Below the pieces are notes generated by a model. The model did no database searches. It worked only from the letters and a program-made list of their open reading frames with translations, and was not told the origin of the DNA. Position numbers and translations under genes: made by a program. Shown one piece after another: positions 1 through 7,662 of a stretch of DNA of 53,451 nt. The stretch's first letter is position 1. Every line of letters starts with the position of its first letter. Origin of the DNA: Myxococcales bacterium (GTDB lineage Bacteria; Myxococcota_A; Polyangia; Nannocystales; Nannocystaceae); NCBI GenBank assembly GCA_014240065.1, contig JAAZXR010000031.1, positions 1 through 53,451 of the forward strand, in the 5' to 3' direction.

Positions 1-344
1 TTGCTCATGCGACTTGTGGTCTATACGTTAGTACAATCTGGACCCCTCGCCAACATGCGGAAGTTCGGCTGCGCGGCAGCGTGGTTTCCGTGGTGGCCTT
101 CCGTCGAATTGAAATCGCCACGGAACTTTGTCGTGGAACCATCGAGGCCGGAGAATGAGCGCGCGCATGCTCCGGACACCGTTCTGGGTTCAGATGGACG
201 CACGGCGGCGGTGTTGCGGACTCCGTCTACTTCGGCATACCGGGGGCGGGAAATGCGGACGGACCGAGCGACCTACGACCGGCCGAATGATCCTTCGATA
301 TGCCGGGGGCGGACCATTGCCGGGGGGACCATGGGGACGGACGC

Positions 345-440
345 ACCGGACGGACGAACCGGACGGACGGACGGACAGGACGCACGCACGCGCCGGACGG
401 GCCGCACCGGACGGGCCGCACCGGACGGGCCGTACCGGGC
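345..440. repeat. Short GC-rich tandem repeats
   Basis: GGACGGAC-type octamers are followed by three near-identical 15-bp units built on CCGGACGGGCCG(C/T)A. They read as low-complexity DNA without a credible reading frame. No function can be assigned. Confidence 0.6.
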
Positions 441-542
441 GGGTCGCACGACGAAGCGACGAAGCGAGTGACTGACCGAGGCAGCGAAGGAGGCGCTGCC
501 CTGTGCCATCTGGTCGCGCCTCTTGTCTGCACTGGGCTTCGG

Positions 543-600
543 AGCAACGAGCGGGGCATCGAATCGCGAGCAACGAGCGGGGCATCGAATCGCGAGCACC
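543..600. repeat. 26-bp tandem duplication
   Basis: The unit beginning AGCAACGAGCGGGGCATCGA occurs twice head to tail, with a third partial start (AGCA) after the second copy. The two copies are identical, so the duplication is recent or maintained. It lies outside any supported gene. Confidence 0.7.
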
Positions 601-689
601 GTGCCGAGATCGAGCCTCAAAAGTGAGCTTGGAAAGCGTGCGGCCCCTACACACAATCGGTTCAAAAGAGGCCACAATGGGTCATTCAT

Positions 690-821
690 AGTGCCAATGA
701 CATTCTTTTGAAGACAATATTCGAACAATATTTGAATATAAAGAAATCTGGATTACACCAAAATATGCCTTCAAAAAAGGTTGTGGGCACCTCAACCGGC
801 GCCCGAAAGGAACCAAACATC
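690..821 (+). promoter_or_regulatory. AT-rich promoter island before lipoprotein gene
   Basis: This is markedly more AT-rich than the surroundings. It contains two AATATT palindromes separated by CGAAC (around 717-733) followed by TTGAATATAAAG, which resembles a promoter or operator. An AAGGA Shine-Dalgarno-like stretch lies about 10 bases before the ATG at 822. I cannot name a regulator. Confidence 0.4.
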
Positions 822-1268
822 ATGATTCGCTTAAATCCCACCCCAATCCTCCTTTTTATCGCCTGCGCGCTGTTTCTTGGCAGCCTCGGGTGTGCCCCAG
901 GCGACCGAGACGGCGAGCCCAGCTCGTTCGAGCGCGCCATCGCCGCTATCGATGATGACACGCCGTGCAATGAAGTTGGCCTGCTGGTGGAAGAGGCGGA
1001 GGAGCTCGGTGAGAGCGCTCGGCAGGCCGTCGAAGTTGACGCTGCCTTGTGCTCGAACTGCGTCTGTGACCTCGATGACTTGCATCAAAAATGCGAGGAT
1101 CTGCCGACCTGCGCGAAGAATTCAAAGGCGCACGCCATCAAAGGAAACACCTGCAGCGCGAAACGCTGCGACGCCGAGTCGCCGTGCGGTGGCAGGATCG
1201 TCTGCAAAAAGGGAGGCGTGGTCTGCGGCGAGCTCGGCTCTGACCTCGGCACCTGCGAATGGCAGTGA
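822..1268 (+). CDS. Cys-rich lipoprotein, function unknown
   Basis: Predicted exported lipoprotein of 148 residues. The chosen ATG gives a basic start (MIR), a hydrophobic segment and a lipobox LGSLGC near residue 23, so the mature protein should be acylated on that cysteine. The frame stays open about 38 codons further upstream, but that extension lies in the AT-rich island and would bury the signal peptide. The mature part is acidic at first and then carries about a dozen cysteines in CxxC-like spacing (CSNCVC, CSAKRC, CGGRIVC), suggesting a small disulfide-bonded periplasmic or surface domain. I do not recognise a family. It is monocistronic and followed by a strong hairpin at 1301-1333. 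Confidence 0.7.
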   Translation: MIRLNPTPILLFIACALFLGSLGCAPGDRDGEPSSFERAIAAIDDDTPCNEVGLLVEEAEELGESARQAVEVDAALCSNCVCDLDDLHQKCEDLPTCAKNSKAHAIKGNTCSAKRCDAESPCGGRIVCKKGGVVCGELGSDLGTCEWQ

Positions 1269-1300
1269 GCTGACAAGAGGATCTCGTTCGCCCACGCAGC

Positions 1301-1333
1301 CCCGACGCATCCTCATGGGAAGAATGCGTCGGG
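1301..1333 (+). terminator. Hairpin after the 822-1268 lipoprotein gene
   Basis: Perfect 10-bp inverted repeat CCCGACGCAT/ATGCGTCGGG with a 13-base loop, 32 bases after the lipoprotein stop and before the pigment operon. There is no U-tract, so it would be an atypical intrinsic terminator or an mRNA 3'-end stabiliser. Confidence 0.5.
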
Positions 1334-1520
1334 CACCGCGCCCGAGCCCATCGGCGCCGGTGATCGCGGATCAGCGCGCGAGCGGCCGACGGGGAACGTT
1401 TGGTCGCTCGTGTCGACGTGTCTGAGCGGGTCGTCGCTGGTGTCCACCGGGCCTCCGAAACGAGCTTTGGCGGGAGACAAGCGGGCCACATGAGCCCCAG
1501 CGCTGCGACTTGAGGGGGCG

Positions 1521-2336
1521 TTGAAAGCGAACGACGAGGGATGTAGTGTTACCGACCAGCATGGTCCTTGGGCCCAGCTAGATCGTCTTTTGATACCCCC
1601 ACGCACATCGTTCTCGCTGCATCTCAACTCGTGGAGGGCGTGGGCCCCTGGGTGCGAGTCGCGCGAACAGTGGCAACACTGGGCTGCGGGGCAACGGGAG
1701 CTAGGCGCTCAAGGCGTTCCTGAGGTGAAGTTTGTGAAGCCGATGTTTCGGCGGCGGCTCAGCCCCGTGAGCAAGATGGTGCTCACGGTGGCCCACTCGT
1801 GCGCCGGGGAGTGCGACCTTTCGACGGTGCCGACAGTATTTGGCTCGAGACACGGTGAGACGTCTATCTCTTTTGGGCTGCTGCAGCAGCTGTCCTCAGG
1901 GGCGCCCGTGTCGCCGACTCGATTTGGTCTGTCGGTACACAATGCCGCTTCTGGGCTGTTTAGTCTCGCGCACGGAAACCGCGCTCCAACAACCTCACTG
2001 GCCGGCATGAGAGATACATTTTTCGCGTCGTTGCTGGAGTCGTTTGTCATCTTGGCGACCCAGTCCGAGGTGCAAGAGGTCTTGATGGTCTGCGCAGACG
2101 CGTCATTGCCGGAGGCATACGACGGGTTCTCGGATGAGCTGACGACGCCATACGCAGTGGCGATGGTGCTGTCGAGGGCAGAGACCGCCGACCTCAGGAT
2201 CGAGCGGCGTGAGGAGGCCTCTCCATCGAGATCTCGACGGTTGCCAGACGCGCTGGAGTTTCTGCGGTGGCTCCTCGGGGATTGTGTGCGCGAAGATTTC
2301 GTGTCGCGAAGCGGCGACTGGGCGGTGAGTAGGTAG
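1521..2336 (+). CDS. Beta-ketoacyl synthase chain-length-factor-like protein (ApeC type)
   Basis: First gene of the aryl-polyene operon, 271 residues. The C-terminal half matches the Ketoacyl-synt_2 (chain-length factor) family: SVHNAASGLFSLAHGN near residue 140 and the following TTSLAG stretch are its hallmark. The protein is much shorter than a real ketosynthase and lacks a thiolase C-terminal half, so it should assist or restrict chain length together with the ketosynthases at the operon's far end rather than condense by itself. The TTG start is chosen because a GAGGGG Shine-Dalgarno sits 3 bases upstream and no suitable ATG precedes the conserved region. The next gene starts 4 bases after its stop. 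Confidence 0.75.
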   Translation: MKANDEGCSVTDQHGPWAQLDRLLIPPRTSFSLHLNSWRAWAPGCESREQWQHWAAGQRELGAQGVPEVKFVKPMFRRRLSPVSKMVLTVAHSCAGECDLSTVPTVFGSRHGETSISFGLLQQLSSGAPVSPTRFGLSVHNAASGLFSLAHGNRAPTTSLAGMRDTFFASLLESFVILATQSEVQEVLMVCADASLPEAYDGFSDELTTPYAVAMVLSRAETADLRIERREEASPSRSRRLPDALEFLRWLLGDCVREDFVSRSGDWAVSR

Positions 2337-2340
2337 CGCG

Positions 2341-3111
2341 ATGTACCTGATATGGCGGGTTATCATGACGGGGGTGTGTATCTTGCTCTTCGGGCTGGGC
2401 AGCGTGCTGAGTTCATTGACAGTATTCCCAGTCATCAGGCTATGTACTCGAGACCCCGCGCTGCGGCGCCGTAGGGCGCGACTCTGGCTTCGTGCGTGCC
2501 TCCGCGCGCTGCTGACGCTGATCGAGTGGTTTTGGCTCGCGAAGATCACAGTCACCGGCAAAGAAATCCTTGAGAATACGGATCGCGCGATCATCGTCGC
2601 AAATCATCCGACCTTGATTGACGTAGTGATCCTATTTTCGCTGCTACCCGCGGCGGATTGCATCGTGAAGGCGAGCATGTGGCGCAATCCGTTCACGCGA
2701 GGGTCGGTTGAGGCCTCCGGCTATATTCGCAACGACGGTGCGGCTGCGGCGGTGGTCGAAACCTGCGTCCAGCGGCTCTCGGGGCCCTGTCGGCTCGTGG
2801 TGTTCCCAGAGGGAACCCGATCTCCGCCGGGGAAGCTCGCGCCGCTGTCGAGGAGCGCGGCGCGGATAGCCCTGCGGAGTCAAGCTCCGCTGATTCCGGT
2901 GGCAATTCATGCATATCCACCCATGTTGACCAACACAACCCGCTGGTACAAACTCCCGTCCACGAGAAGTATCTACCATCTGCGGGTAGGTGAGCCGCTT
3001 TGGCCAAGAGGGGGAGACGAATCGCTCAAGCCGGAGGCTACCGCGAGCAGAGAGCTGACGGCTGCGCTGAGGATGCACTTTGAGGAGTCACTATTCAATG
3101 GAAGAGTTTGA
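2341..3111 (+). CDS. PlsC-family acyltransferase (ApeD type)
   Basis: 1-acyl-glycerol-3-phosphate acyltransferase family, 256 residues. An N-terminal membrane segment (residues about 2-33) is followed by the catalytic NHX4D box NHPTLID (His near 88) and the substrate-binding box FPEGTRS near 155-161. In aryl-polyene clusters this enzyme is thought to place an acyl chain on the glycerol or lipid anchor that holds the pigment in the outer membrane; that role is inference from context. Its C-terminus overlaps the start of the first acyl carrier protein gene by 14 bases, showing tight translational coupling. Confidence 0.8.
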   Translation: MYLIWRVIMTGVCILLFGLGSVLSSLTVFPVIRLCTRDPALRRRRARLWLRACLRALLTLIEWFWLAKITVTGKEILENTDRAIIVANHPTLIDVVILFSLLPAADCIVKASMWRNPFTRGSVEASGYIRNDGAAAAVVETCVQRLSGPCRLVVFPEGTRSPPGKLAPLSRSAARIALRSQAPLIPVAIHAYPPMLTNTTRWYKLPSTRSIYHLRVGEPLWPRGGDESLKPEATASRELTAALRMHFEESLFNGRV

Positions 3112-3358
3112 GCGCGAGATCAAGGAATTTCTTATTTCGACCCTGAGTCTTGAAGACATTTCGGTTGAAGACATCGTCAGCGAAGAGCCATTATTCGACA
3201 CTGGACTGGGCTTGGATTCCATCGACTCACTTGAGATTGGGATCGGGCTTCAGCACAAGTACGGCGTGAAAATCGATTCGAACGTCGATGACGTAAAACT
3301 CCATTTTGCCTCGGTGCGGAACCTCGCGGCCTTCGTCGCGGCCAGGAGGAGCGCATGA
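3098..3358 (+). CDS. Acyl carrier protein 1 (ApeE type)
   Basis: Small acidic acyl carrier protein of 86 residues with the phosphopantetheine site GLDSIDSLEIG (Ser about 41). The ATG at 3098 is preferred over a start 18 bases upstream because a GAGGAG ribosome site at 3081-3086 precedes it and the helix I sequence begins there. It should carry the growing polyene as a thioester between ketosynthases, ketoreductase and dehydratases of this operon. Its stop overlaps the ATG of the second carrier protein. Two carriers in tandem are typical of aryl-polyene loci, with one thought to take the aryl starter and one the extender. Confidence 0.85.
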   Translation: MEEFEREIKEFLISTLSLEDISVEDIVSEEPLFDTGLGLDSIDSLEIGIGLQHKYGVKIDSNVDDVKLHFASVRNLAAFVAARRSA

Positions 3359-3618
3359 AGGCGAGCCAATCAAGAGACGAGATCCAAGGAGAAGTGACCG
3401 CTACGCTGAGCGAGATGTTCGGCATCGAGGCGAGTCTGATTCGACCGGACTCCCATCTCTACCGAGACTTGGACCTCGACAGTATCGACGCGGTTGACTT
3501 CGCTGTCACGCTCCAGCAGCACACGGATCGCCGGTTCGAACCGACGGAGTTCGAGTCAATTCGCACCGTGGACGACGTCGTGGACGCTGTCTGTAAGATC
3601 TTGCGAGCGCAGGAGTGA
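3355..3618 (+). CDS. Acyl carrier protein 2 (ApeF type)
   Basis: Second carrier protein, 87 residues, with the site DLDLDSIDAVD (Ser about 43). It is clearly diverged from carrier 1 (only the prosthetic-group region is alike), so the two probably interact with different partners. ATG overlaps the preceding stop (ATGA). The end overlaps the next gene by 4 bases. Confidence 0.85.
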   Translation: MKASQSRDEIQGEVTATLSEMFGIEASLIRPDSHLYRDLDLDSIDAVDFAVTLQQHTDRRFEPTEFESIRTVDDVVDAVCKILRAQE

Positions 3619-4196
3619 TCCTCCTGTTTCGGATCGTGGTGGGTGCGCTGCTGGTCGCGTACCCCCTGCTCGTGTACTGGGGGTTGCAAACGTTCGATGC
3701 TCGTCGTGTCGCGATATTGCTGCTCGTGGTAGTCGCGCTGCGCGCGTCGCTGATTCGCGGCGCTCGGAGGGACGAGGCGCGGCGACTGCTGCCGATATTG
3801 GGGATCGCGGGCGCGCTCGGCTTGCTCGTCCTCCTCTCGAATCGGGAGGAGTTTTTGTTGATGAACCCGGCGTTGATGAGCCTCGCATTTCTCGGAGTGT
3901 TCGCGGTCAGTCTCGTGCGTCCACCGAGCATGGTGGAGCGGTTCGCGAGGCTCCAAGATCCGAATCTCCCGCCTCGCGGCGTCGCGTATTGCCGCGGAGT
4001 CACGAAGGTCTGGTGTGCCTTTTTCGGAGCCAACGCGGCGGCGGCCCTGTGGACCGTTTGGCACGGCGACCTGCAGCTGTGGACCCTCTACAACGGCTTG
4101 GTATCCTATTTGTTGATGGGGGCGTTGTTCGGTGCCGAATTTCTGGTGCGAATCCGTGTGAAGCGGTCATTCGCGCGTGACGAGGAGGTGTCGTGA
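3615..4196 (+). CDS. Polytopic membrane protein (COG4648-like, ApeG type)
   Basis: Inner-membrane protein of 193 residues with about five to six hydrophobic segments and charged ends. It occupies the position where other aryl-polyene clusters encode a COG4648 membrane protein of unknown function, directly after the carrier proteins and before the AMP ligase. A conserved-looking loop (residues about 97-120, RPPSMVERFARLQDPNLPPR) separates the membrane parts. Start is a GTG overlapping the previous stop (GTGA). A role in anchoring the biosynthetic complex to the membrane is a guess. Confidence 0.65.
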   Translation: MILLFRIVVGALLVAYPLLVYWGLQTFDARRVAILLLVVVALRASLIRGARRDEARRLLPILGIAGALGLLVLLSNREEFLLMNPALMSLAFLGVFAVSLVRPPSMVERFARLQDPNLPPRGVAYCRGVTKVWCAFFGANAAAALWTVWHGDLQLWTLYNGLVSYLLMGALFGAEFLVRIRVKRSFARDEEVS

Positions 4197-5932
4197 GCGT
4201 CCGCAGCCTGGATGAACGCGGCGCCAGCGAGCTGCTCGTCAGGGTGCCGGAAAACGAGCTGGTCATGGGCGTGTCGCACACGGGACCGGTCTCGAACGAA
4301 GCGCTCGCGCGTCGTCAACGCGGAGTTTGGCGTGAAGTGCGATCTCGCCCGAGCGGGCCAGTGGGGCTCGTGTGCCGCGACGGAATTAACTTCAGCGCGG
4401 GGCTCCGCGCGATCCTCGGATGCGGACGTGATGTCATCATCGCGCCTGACGACACGCCCGCCGTGTTGTCGGACATCGGGGACAGGGTCACGGCTATCGT
4501 CGCTGATTTTCCGACGGGGCATGGGCATGAGGTCCGCGTGGACGAGGGCGACTCGGAGGCTGCGCCGGATGAGGTGCGCGCCGAGGGGTCCCCGCGCGTT
4601 CACTTCTTCACCTCTGGTTCGAGCGGTGAGCGGAAATTGGTCACGAAGACTGCCGCTCAGTTGGTGGGAGAGGCCAAGCTGCTCGAGCAGATGTGGGGGC
4701 CGGTTGTCGAGAAAGGTCTCATCGCCGGGACCGTCTCGCATCAGCATCTCTACGGCTTTTTGTTTCGAATCGTGTGGCCAGCGATCACGGGAAGGCCGAT
4801 CTACGGGCCCACGTTGGAGGCACATCGAGTGGCAGAGGTCGCGGCGCGCGAGGGCATCGGCGCGTTGGTGTCTTGCCCGGCTCATTTAAGGCGCTTGCCG
4901 TCGCTGGTGAAGGGAGGGAGCGATGTCGTTGAGTTCTCTTGTATTTTCTCTTCGGGTGGACCCCTTGATTTCGACACTGCGCTCGCCTGCAGGCGGAGCC
5001 TCGGAAGCGCACCTGTCGAAGTCTACGGATCCACCGAGACTGGGGGCATCGCGTGGCGACAGCAATCGGATTCGGATGAGGTGCCGTTTCGTCCCTTCCC
5101 CGGGGTCGAAGTCCGAGTGCGGCGCGAGGTGTTGGAGATAAACTCCCCCCACGCGGATGTTGGCGTAGAGCCCTGGACGACGACGGCCGATCGAGTGGAG
5201 ATGACTGAAGATGGTCGTTTCACTCTCCAGGGGCGCGTCGATCGGATCGCGAAGATCTCGGGGAAACGGGTCTCACTGATCGAGATGGAGCAGAGGTTGC
5301 TTGAGCGACCAGAGGTGGAGGAGGTCGCGATTCTCCCCATGGTCGACGAGACGCGGGGGAGAGAACTGACAGCCGCTCTGGTCGTACTGTCTTCCCACGG
5401 GCGGACTCGACTGAAACAGGAGGTACGGCGGGAGCTCAATGACTCGTTGCGCGCGGGCTTGCGCGAGAGTTTCCCGCTGGAGGTGATCCCGCGCCGCTGG
5501 CGTTATCTCTCGACCATTCCGGTCAACACCCAGGGGAAGCGGGTGGTGTCAGAATTGAGGAAGCTCGCCGAGCAGCGCAGCGACCGTGAGGTCACGGGGC
5601 TTGAGGTCTTGGAGGTTTGTCGCGAGGACACTCGCGCCGAATTTCGGTGCGTCATTCCGGAGGATCTCAGCTATTTCGATGGGCATTTCCCCAACGTGCC
5701 CATCGTCGCGGGCGTCGTCCAGTTGGCGTGGGTCTGCCAGCTGGCGAAGGATGCGTTCGAGATCCAGGTTCAGCCGTCGTCGCTGGAGGGGGTGAAGTTT
5801 CACTCTCTTCTCCGGCCCCGAGAAGAGATCACGGTTGTGCTGGACTGGGAACTCAACCGACGCAAGCTCCGTTATGAGATCTGCCGCGCGAGCGTAAAGA
5901 TCGCCTCTGGCCGGTTTGTGATTCAGCAGTGA
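4193..5932 (+). CDS. AMP-dependent ligase fused to hotdog dehydratase (ApeH-ApeI)
   Basis: A 579-residue two-domain enzyme. Residues about 1-460 form an acyl-AMP ligase: TSGSSGERK phosphate-binding loop near 140-148 and YGSTETGGIAWRQ near 278. It should activate the aromatic acid starter and load it on a carrier protein. Residues about 475-579 form a FabA/ApeI-type 3-hydroxyacyl dehydratase with the hotdog signature HFPNVPIVAG near 497. The His of that motif is present, but I cannot check the second catalytic residue. In the E. coli cluster these are, to my knowledge, separate genes; here they are one frame with no internal stop. It overlaps both neighbours by 4 bases. Confidence 0.85.
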   Translation: MSVRSLDERGASELLVRVPENELVMGVSHTGPVSNEALARRQRGVWREVRSRPSGPVGLVCRDGINFSAGLRAILGCGRDVIIAPDDTPAVLSDIGDRVTAIVADFPTGHGHEVRVDEGDSEAAPDEVRAEGSPRVHFFTSGSSGERKLVTKTAAQLVGEAKLLEQMWGPVVEKGLIAGTVSHQHLYGFLFRIVWPAITGRPIYGPTLEAHRVAEVAAREGIGALVSCPAHLRRLPSLVKGGSDVVEFSCIFSSGGPLDFDTALACRRSLGSAPVEVYGSTETGGIAWRQQSDSDEVPFRPFPGVEVRVRREVLEINSPHADVGVEPWTTTADRVEMTEDGRFTLQGRVDRIAKISGKRVSLIEMEQRLLERPEVEEVAILPMVDETRGRELTAALVVLSSHGRTRLKQEVRRELNDSLRAGLRESFPLEVIPRRWRYLSTIPVNTQGKRVVSELRKLAEQRSDREVTGLEVLEVCREDTRAEFRCVIPEDLSYFDGHFPNVPIVAGVVQLAWVCQLAKDAFEIQVQPSSLEGVKFHSLLRPREEITVVLDWELNRRKLRYEICRASVKIASGRFVIQQ

Positions 5933-7629
5933 ACGAGATGACGACAGACTTCAGACCCGTCTTGGTGGTGCCGGTCTACAATCACCACCTCAAGCTACCG
6001 GAGATCGTCGCATCCACCGAAGGGCAGGGCTTGCCCTGCATCCTTGTGAATGACGGGAGCGGCGAGCAGACCCGTGATGTGCTTCGCTCTCTTCGAGGGG
6101 AGGGCGTGACCGTAGTGGATCTCCCCACAAATGGGGGGAAGGGCGCCGCCGTGATCGCGGGCCTCACCGAGGCCGCCGAGCGTGGGTACACCCACGCCGT
6201 TCAAATCGACGCGGACGGCCAACACAATATTGCGGAGGCGTCTTCGTTCCTCGAGGCGGCTCGTTCGGCCCCGGAGGCGGTGGTGTTGGGGACGCCGACA
6301 TACGACGAGTCGGTCCCGGCGTACCGATACTTCCTGAGATATTTGACCCACGCTTGCGTCTACCTCGAGACCTTGTCCTTTGCGATCAAAGACTCAATGT
6401 GTGGCTTCCGGGTCTATCCGCTCTCCCGGTGCATGGCGCTGATCAACCGCACCTCACTGGGCAGACGCATGGATTTCGACGTGGAGATCGCTGTCAGACT
6501 GTGCTGGAGCGGCGCAGAAATTATCAACGTACCGACGCCGGTGATCTACCGTGACGAGGAACCGTCGCATTTTCGACTCGTCCGAGACAACGTCCTCATC
6601 ACGTGGCTTCACACCCGCTTGATCTTGGGCATGTTCGCGCGACTGCCATTGTGGATTTGGCGCGGTGGCTGGGGCAGCCGACAGGTGTCACGCTGGGACA
6701 CCACGCAAGAGCGAGGCTCTCGGCTCGCGATCAAGCTGGTCATCTGGCTGTACCGTCTCCTGGGGAGGCGCGTCTGCTATTGGATTCTCTATCCTGTCAT
6801 CGGCTACTTCTTCCTCACCGGACGGCGAGCGAGGCGGCACTCTCACAACTATCTCCGCCGCGTTTGGCAGACCGAAGCGGGCCGAGCGTCGCTGGGCGAC
6901 GAACCGCGCGCGGGCGCCACGTTTCGACACTTGCTGGAGTTCGGACGCTCGTTCGTGGACAAGTTCGCGTCATGGATGGGGGAGATCCCGGCGAATGACC
7001 TCCGCTGGGAGAGCCGCGAGGTGCTCGATGAGTTGATTCAGCAAAAACAAGGAGCGGTGGTGATGAGCGGGCACCTCGGCAACCTCGAAGTGCTCAGGGC
7101 CGCCTGCGACGTCGTGCCGGGCGTCGTTGTGAATCATCTCGCGTTTACTGAACACGCCGAGAAGTTTGTCGAGCTCCTCAATGACGTGAACCCAAACGTA
7201 GGAGTGAATATGCTGTCGACGTCGTCGGTTTCGCCCGATTTCGCGGTGATGCTGCAAGATCGCGTCAGCCGCGGTGAGCTCGTGGCTGTCATGGGCGACC
7301 GGACCATCGGTGGTCCCACCGCGCGCACCGTGGAGGTAGAGTTTTTGGGCCAGACCGCCAAGTTCCCCCAAGGACCGTTTATTCTCTCTGGGCTGCTCGA
7401 ATGTCCAGTGTATTTGATTTTTTGCTTGAGGGACGCTAGCGGGGGTTATCGAATCTACCTTGAGAAGTTTTCCGATTCTTTGAAGGTGAAGCGCAAGGGA
7501 CGAGAAGCGGCGTTGACCAGAATCGTGACATCATACGCGGCCAGGCTTGAGCACTACTGCGGTCTCGCTCCGCTTCAGTGGACGAACTTTTATGACTTTT
7601 GGAACGAGGACCATGAGGCGGTCCGTTAG
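5929..7629 (+). CDS. Glycosyltransferase 2 - LpxL-type acyltransferase fusion (ApeJ type)
   Basis: Two-domain protein of 566 residues. Residues about 10-240 are a family 2 glycosyltransferase (VVPVYNHH start, DADGQH metal-binding motif near 94). Residues about 260-566 are a lysophospholipid/lipid A acyltransferase domain with HLGNLE near 382 and GDRTIGG near 455. Such fusions are a hallmark of aryl-polyene and flexirubin clusters and are believed to transfer a sugar or acyl group while attaching the polyene to its lipid anchor. A hydrophobic stretch near 275-300 probably tethers it to the inner membrane. GTG overlaps the preceding stop (GTGA). Confidence 0.85.
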   Translation: MNEMTTDFRPVLVVPVYNHHLKLPEIVASTEGQGLPCILVNDGSGEQTRDVLRSLRGEGVTVVDLPTNGGKGAAVIAGLTEAAERGYTHAVQIDADGQHNIAEASSFLEAARSAPEAVVLGTPTYDESVPAYRYFLRYLTHACVYLETLSFAIKDSMCGFRVYPLSRCMALINRTSLGRRMDFDVEIAVRLCWSGAEIINVPTPVIYRDEEPSHFRLVRDNVLITWLHTRLILGMFARLPLWIWRGGWGSRQVSRWDTTQERGSRLAIKLVIWLYRLLGRRVCYWILYPVIGYFFLTGRRARRHSHNYLRRVWQTEAGRASLGDEPRAGATFRHLLEFGRSFVDKFASWMGEIPANDLRWESREVLDELIQQKQGAVVMSGHLGNLEVLRAACDVVPGVVVNHLAFTEHAEKFVELLNDVNPNVGVNMLSTSSVSPDFAVMLQDRVSRGELVAVMGDRTIGGPTARTVEVEFLGQTAKFPQGPFILSGLLECPVYLIFCLRDASGGYRIYLEKFSDSLKVKRKGREAALTRIVTSYAARLEHYCGLAPLQWTNFYDFWNEDHEAVR

Positions 7630-7662
7630 CCCACGCATGACACGACGAGAGGGACTGGCAAC

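Larger units (their letters stand above)
1..680. other. Gene-poor, repeat-rich stretch
   Basis: I see no convincing gene here. Open frames occur on both strands only because the sequence is GC-rich and repetitive; their translations are Arg/Gly/Thr-rich low complexity with no domain. The stretch holds GGACGGACG-type repeats (about 340-380), three spaced copies of a CCGGACGGGCCG unit (about 403-433) and a 26-bp tandem duplication at 543-596. It may be the decayed end of a neighbouring locus or a recombination-prone spacer. Confidence 0.55.

Noticed and set aside
1-711. Several long overlapping frames on both strands in the left edge
   Set aside because: They arise from GC-rich repeats, have Arg/Gly/Pro-rich low-complexity translations, no signal, no domain and no ribosome site.
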